The position numbers and the translations under genes were made by a program. From Clostridiaceae bacterium (GTDB lineage Bacteria; Bacillota; Clostridia; Oscillospirales; Acutalibacteraceae): a DNA stretch of 7,037 bases. The stretch covers positions 1 to 7,037 of the forward strand of contig CAJGCX010000092.1 of NCBI GenBank assembly GCA_904501895.1. The letters run 5' to 3'. The notes under the pieces are model-generated. The model was given only the letters and a program-made list of their open reading frames with translations, had not been told where the DNA came from and did not search any database. Positions 6,176-7,037 of this stretch are shown here, in pieces (the stretch's first letter is position 1; each line of letters opens with the position of its first letter).

Positions 6176-7037
6176 TATTTACCCTCTCACCGATTGTATG
6201 GCCTGCTGCTCTGCCTGAGCTCCAAGCCCACTGAAGATTATATCCACCGCAATCACCGTCAATGTTAAGTGCCTCACCACAACAGAATAAGTTGTCGCAA
6301 AGCTTTGACTCCATTGTTTCGGGATTGAATTGTGAGCAATCTGCACCACCTGCTGTAACTTGAGCAAAATCAAAGCCACGTGCAGTTTTAATCTTGATTT
6401 TCCAAGACTTGCAAAGTTTTGACAAACTTATGATTTCATCATCGTAAAGCTCACTGATTTTTTTGTTAGGTGCAATTCCACATTCCTTTAATAAGGTTAT
6501 GCAAAGCTGTTTATTCATAATACCAATAAGAAGATTTTCGCAAAGACCTGTGCCAAATTCACGACGGTCAAATATATAATTTTCTATTTCCTCTGCAGTA
6601 AAATCAGGTGTCACATCAAGATTTATTTGAATATTATTAGATGGTGACATTGACACAAAGCGTGACAACTGCATAATAGGAATACCTGAAAGTCCATAGT
6701 CCGTAAACTGAACCTCACCGTAATTTTCAAGTGCTTTTTTACCGTCGATAATCAAATCCAGTCCACAAACTGAACGAACACCCTTAAGTGCCTTTGTAAA
6801 ATCGTCACAATTAAGAGAAACAAGTGCAGGAGCAACAGAGGTAATCTTATGTCCCATCATTTTAAGTAACTCATAGGAGTCACCATCAGTGCCATGCACC
6901 TTTGCAGCCTTACCACCTGCTGCAACAACCACATAATCGAATCTGTCACGATTATTGATAACTAATTTATTCACAACACCATTGAAAACTGATTTCAAAT
7001 GCACAGCGTTATAATCACAAACAGTTTCAATACCTAA
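6159..7037 (-). CDS. HI0933/BaiN-family FAD-binding oxidoreductase (N-terminus missing)
   Basis: This protein belongs to the family annotated as HI0933-like, BaiN/RdsA or 'aminoacetone oxidase family FAD-binding enzyme' (COG2081). About 292 residues are visible, and the frame stays open to the window edge; a full member has about 400, so the first FAD-binding GxGxxG motif lies outside. A GTG at 7004 is in frame but is not a real start, because coding continues through LGIETVCDYNA upstream of it. Visible family signatures are DYVVVAAGGKA followed by GTDGDSYELLKMMGH, the PALVSL segment, the insert domain around FTDYGLSGIPIMQLSR, and the C-terminal FAD site AQVTAGGADCSQFNPETMES with GEALNIDGDCGGYNLQWAWSSG. 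Some relatives act on bile acid intermediates or other small substrates, but most are untested and sequence alone does not assign a reaction. It is the upstream partner of the COG2509 flavoprotein, and their reading frames overlap by 17 bp. Its promoter is outside the window. Confidence 0.9.
   Translation of the reverse strand, partial: LGIETVCDYNAVHLKSVFNGVVNKLVINNRDRFDYVVVAAGGKAAKVHGTDGDSYELLKMMGHKITSVAPALVSLNCDDFTKALKGVRSVCGLDLIIDGKKALENYGEVQFTDYGLSGIPIMQLSRFVSMSPSNNIQINLDVTPDFTAEEIENYIFDRREFGTGLCENLLIGIMNKQLCITLLKECGIAPNKKISELYDDEIISLSKLCKSWKIKIKTARGFDFAQVTAGGADCSQFNPETMESKLCDNLFCCGEALNIDGDCGGYNLQWAWSSGRAAGHTIGERVNNAQNQ
6182..6187 (-). promoter_or_regulatory. Ribosome binding site of the COG2509 flavoprotein, inside the upstream gene
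   Basis: AGAGGG on the minus strand (6187-6182) lies 6 bases before ATG 6175. It is embedded in the last codons of the neighbouring flavoprotein gene, whose TGA is at 6161-6159. Ribosomes ending there could restart at once on the next gene. Confidence 0.7.

Noticed and set aside
1..7037. Mobile elements, CRISPR arrays, tRNA or rRNA genes, riboswitches, long repeats
   Set aside because: Nothing of the kind was seen: genes are intact apart from the edge truncations, and the gaps are under 70 bp and explained by promoters and the terminator.

Overview
The window looks like chromosomal DNA from a low-GC, spore-forming Firmicute of the class Clostridia, probably a gut Oscillospiraceae/Ruminococcus-type organism. 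This rests on the A/T-rich bases, a sporulation-type sigma factor, a DUF5696 lipoprotein, a membrane protein with PASTA repeats, and AGGAG-type ribosome binding sites behind vegetative promoters. The taxonomic call is an inference from gene families; there is no rRNA here to confirm it.

Layout. Plus strand: the 3' part of a sporulation sigma factor gene (1-539, most like sigF) is followed after 69 bp by a full-length secreted lipoprotein of the DUF5696 family (609-2777). The lipoprotein has its own near-consensus sigma-A promoter in the short gap. A perfect 10-bp hairpin with T-rich sequence on both sides (2788-2815) serves as a shared terminator between the two converging gene sets. Minus strand, read right to left: the 3' part of an HI0933/BaiN-family flavoprotein (6159-7037, cut by the window edge) overlaps by 17 bp a second flavoprotein of the COG2509 type (4580-6175). 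After 64 bp comes a zinc-ribbon/kinase-like/transmembrane/PASTA protein (2827-4515), which also has its own near-consensus promoter with an extended -10.

The most interesting gene is the kinase-like one. It keeps the overall protein-kinase fold signature, including the VVVK lysine, a PLEQ activation-segment end and the WSDVYAF helix. The glycine loop, the helix-C glutamate, the HRD aspartate, the catalytic-loop asparagine and the DFG motif are all altered. It therefore reads as a membrane-anchored pseudokinase: two extracytoplasmic PASTA repeats outside, a degenerate kinase domain and a four-cysteine zinc ribbon inside, and no phosphatase gene beside it.

The two flavoproteins probably form a translationally coupled pair whose substrates are unknown. 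Coding is dense, no stretch over 70 bp lacks a gene, and I saw no RNA gene, mobile element, CRISPR array or significant repeat. Nothing in the window amounts to an obvious new multi-gene system; the pseudokinase and the sigma factor/DUF5696 pairing are the parts worth following up.
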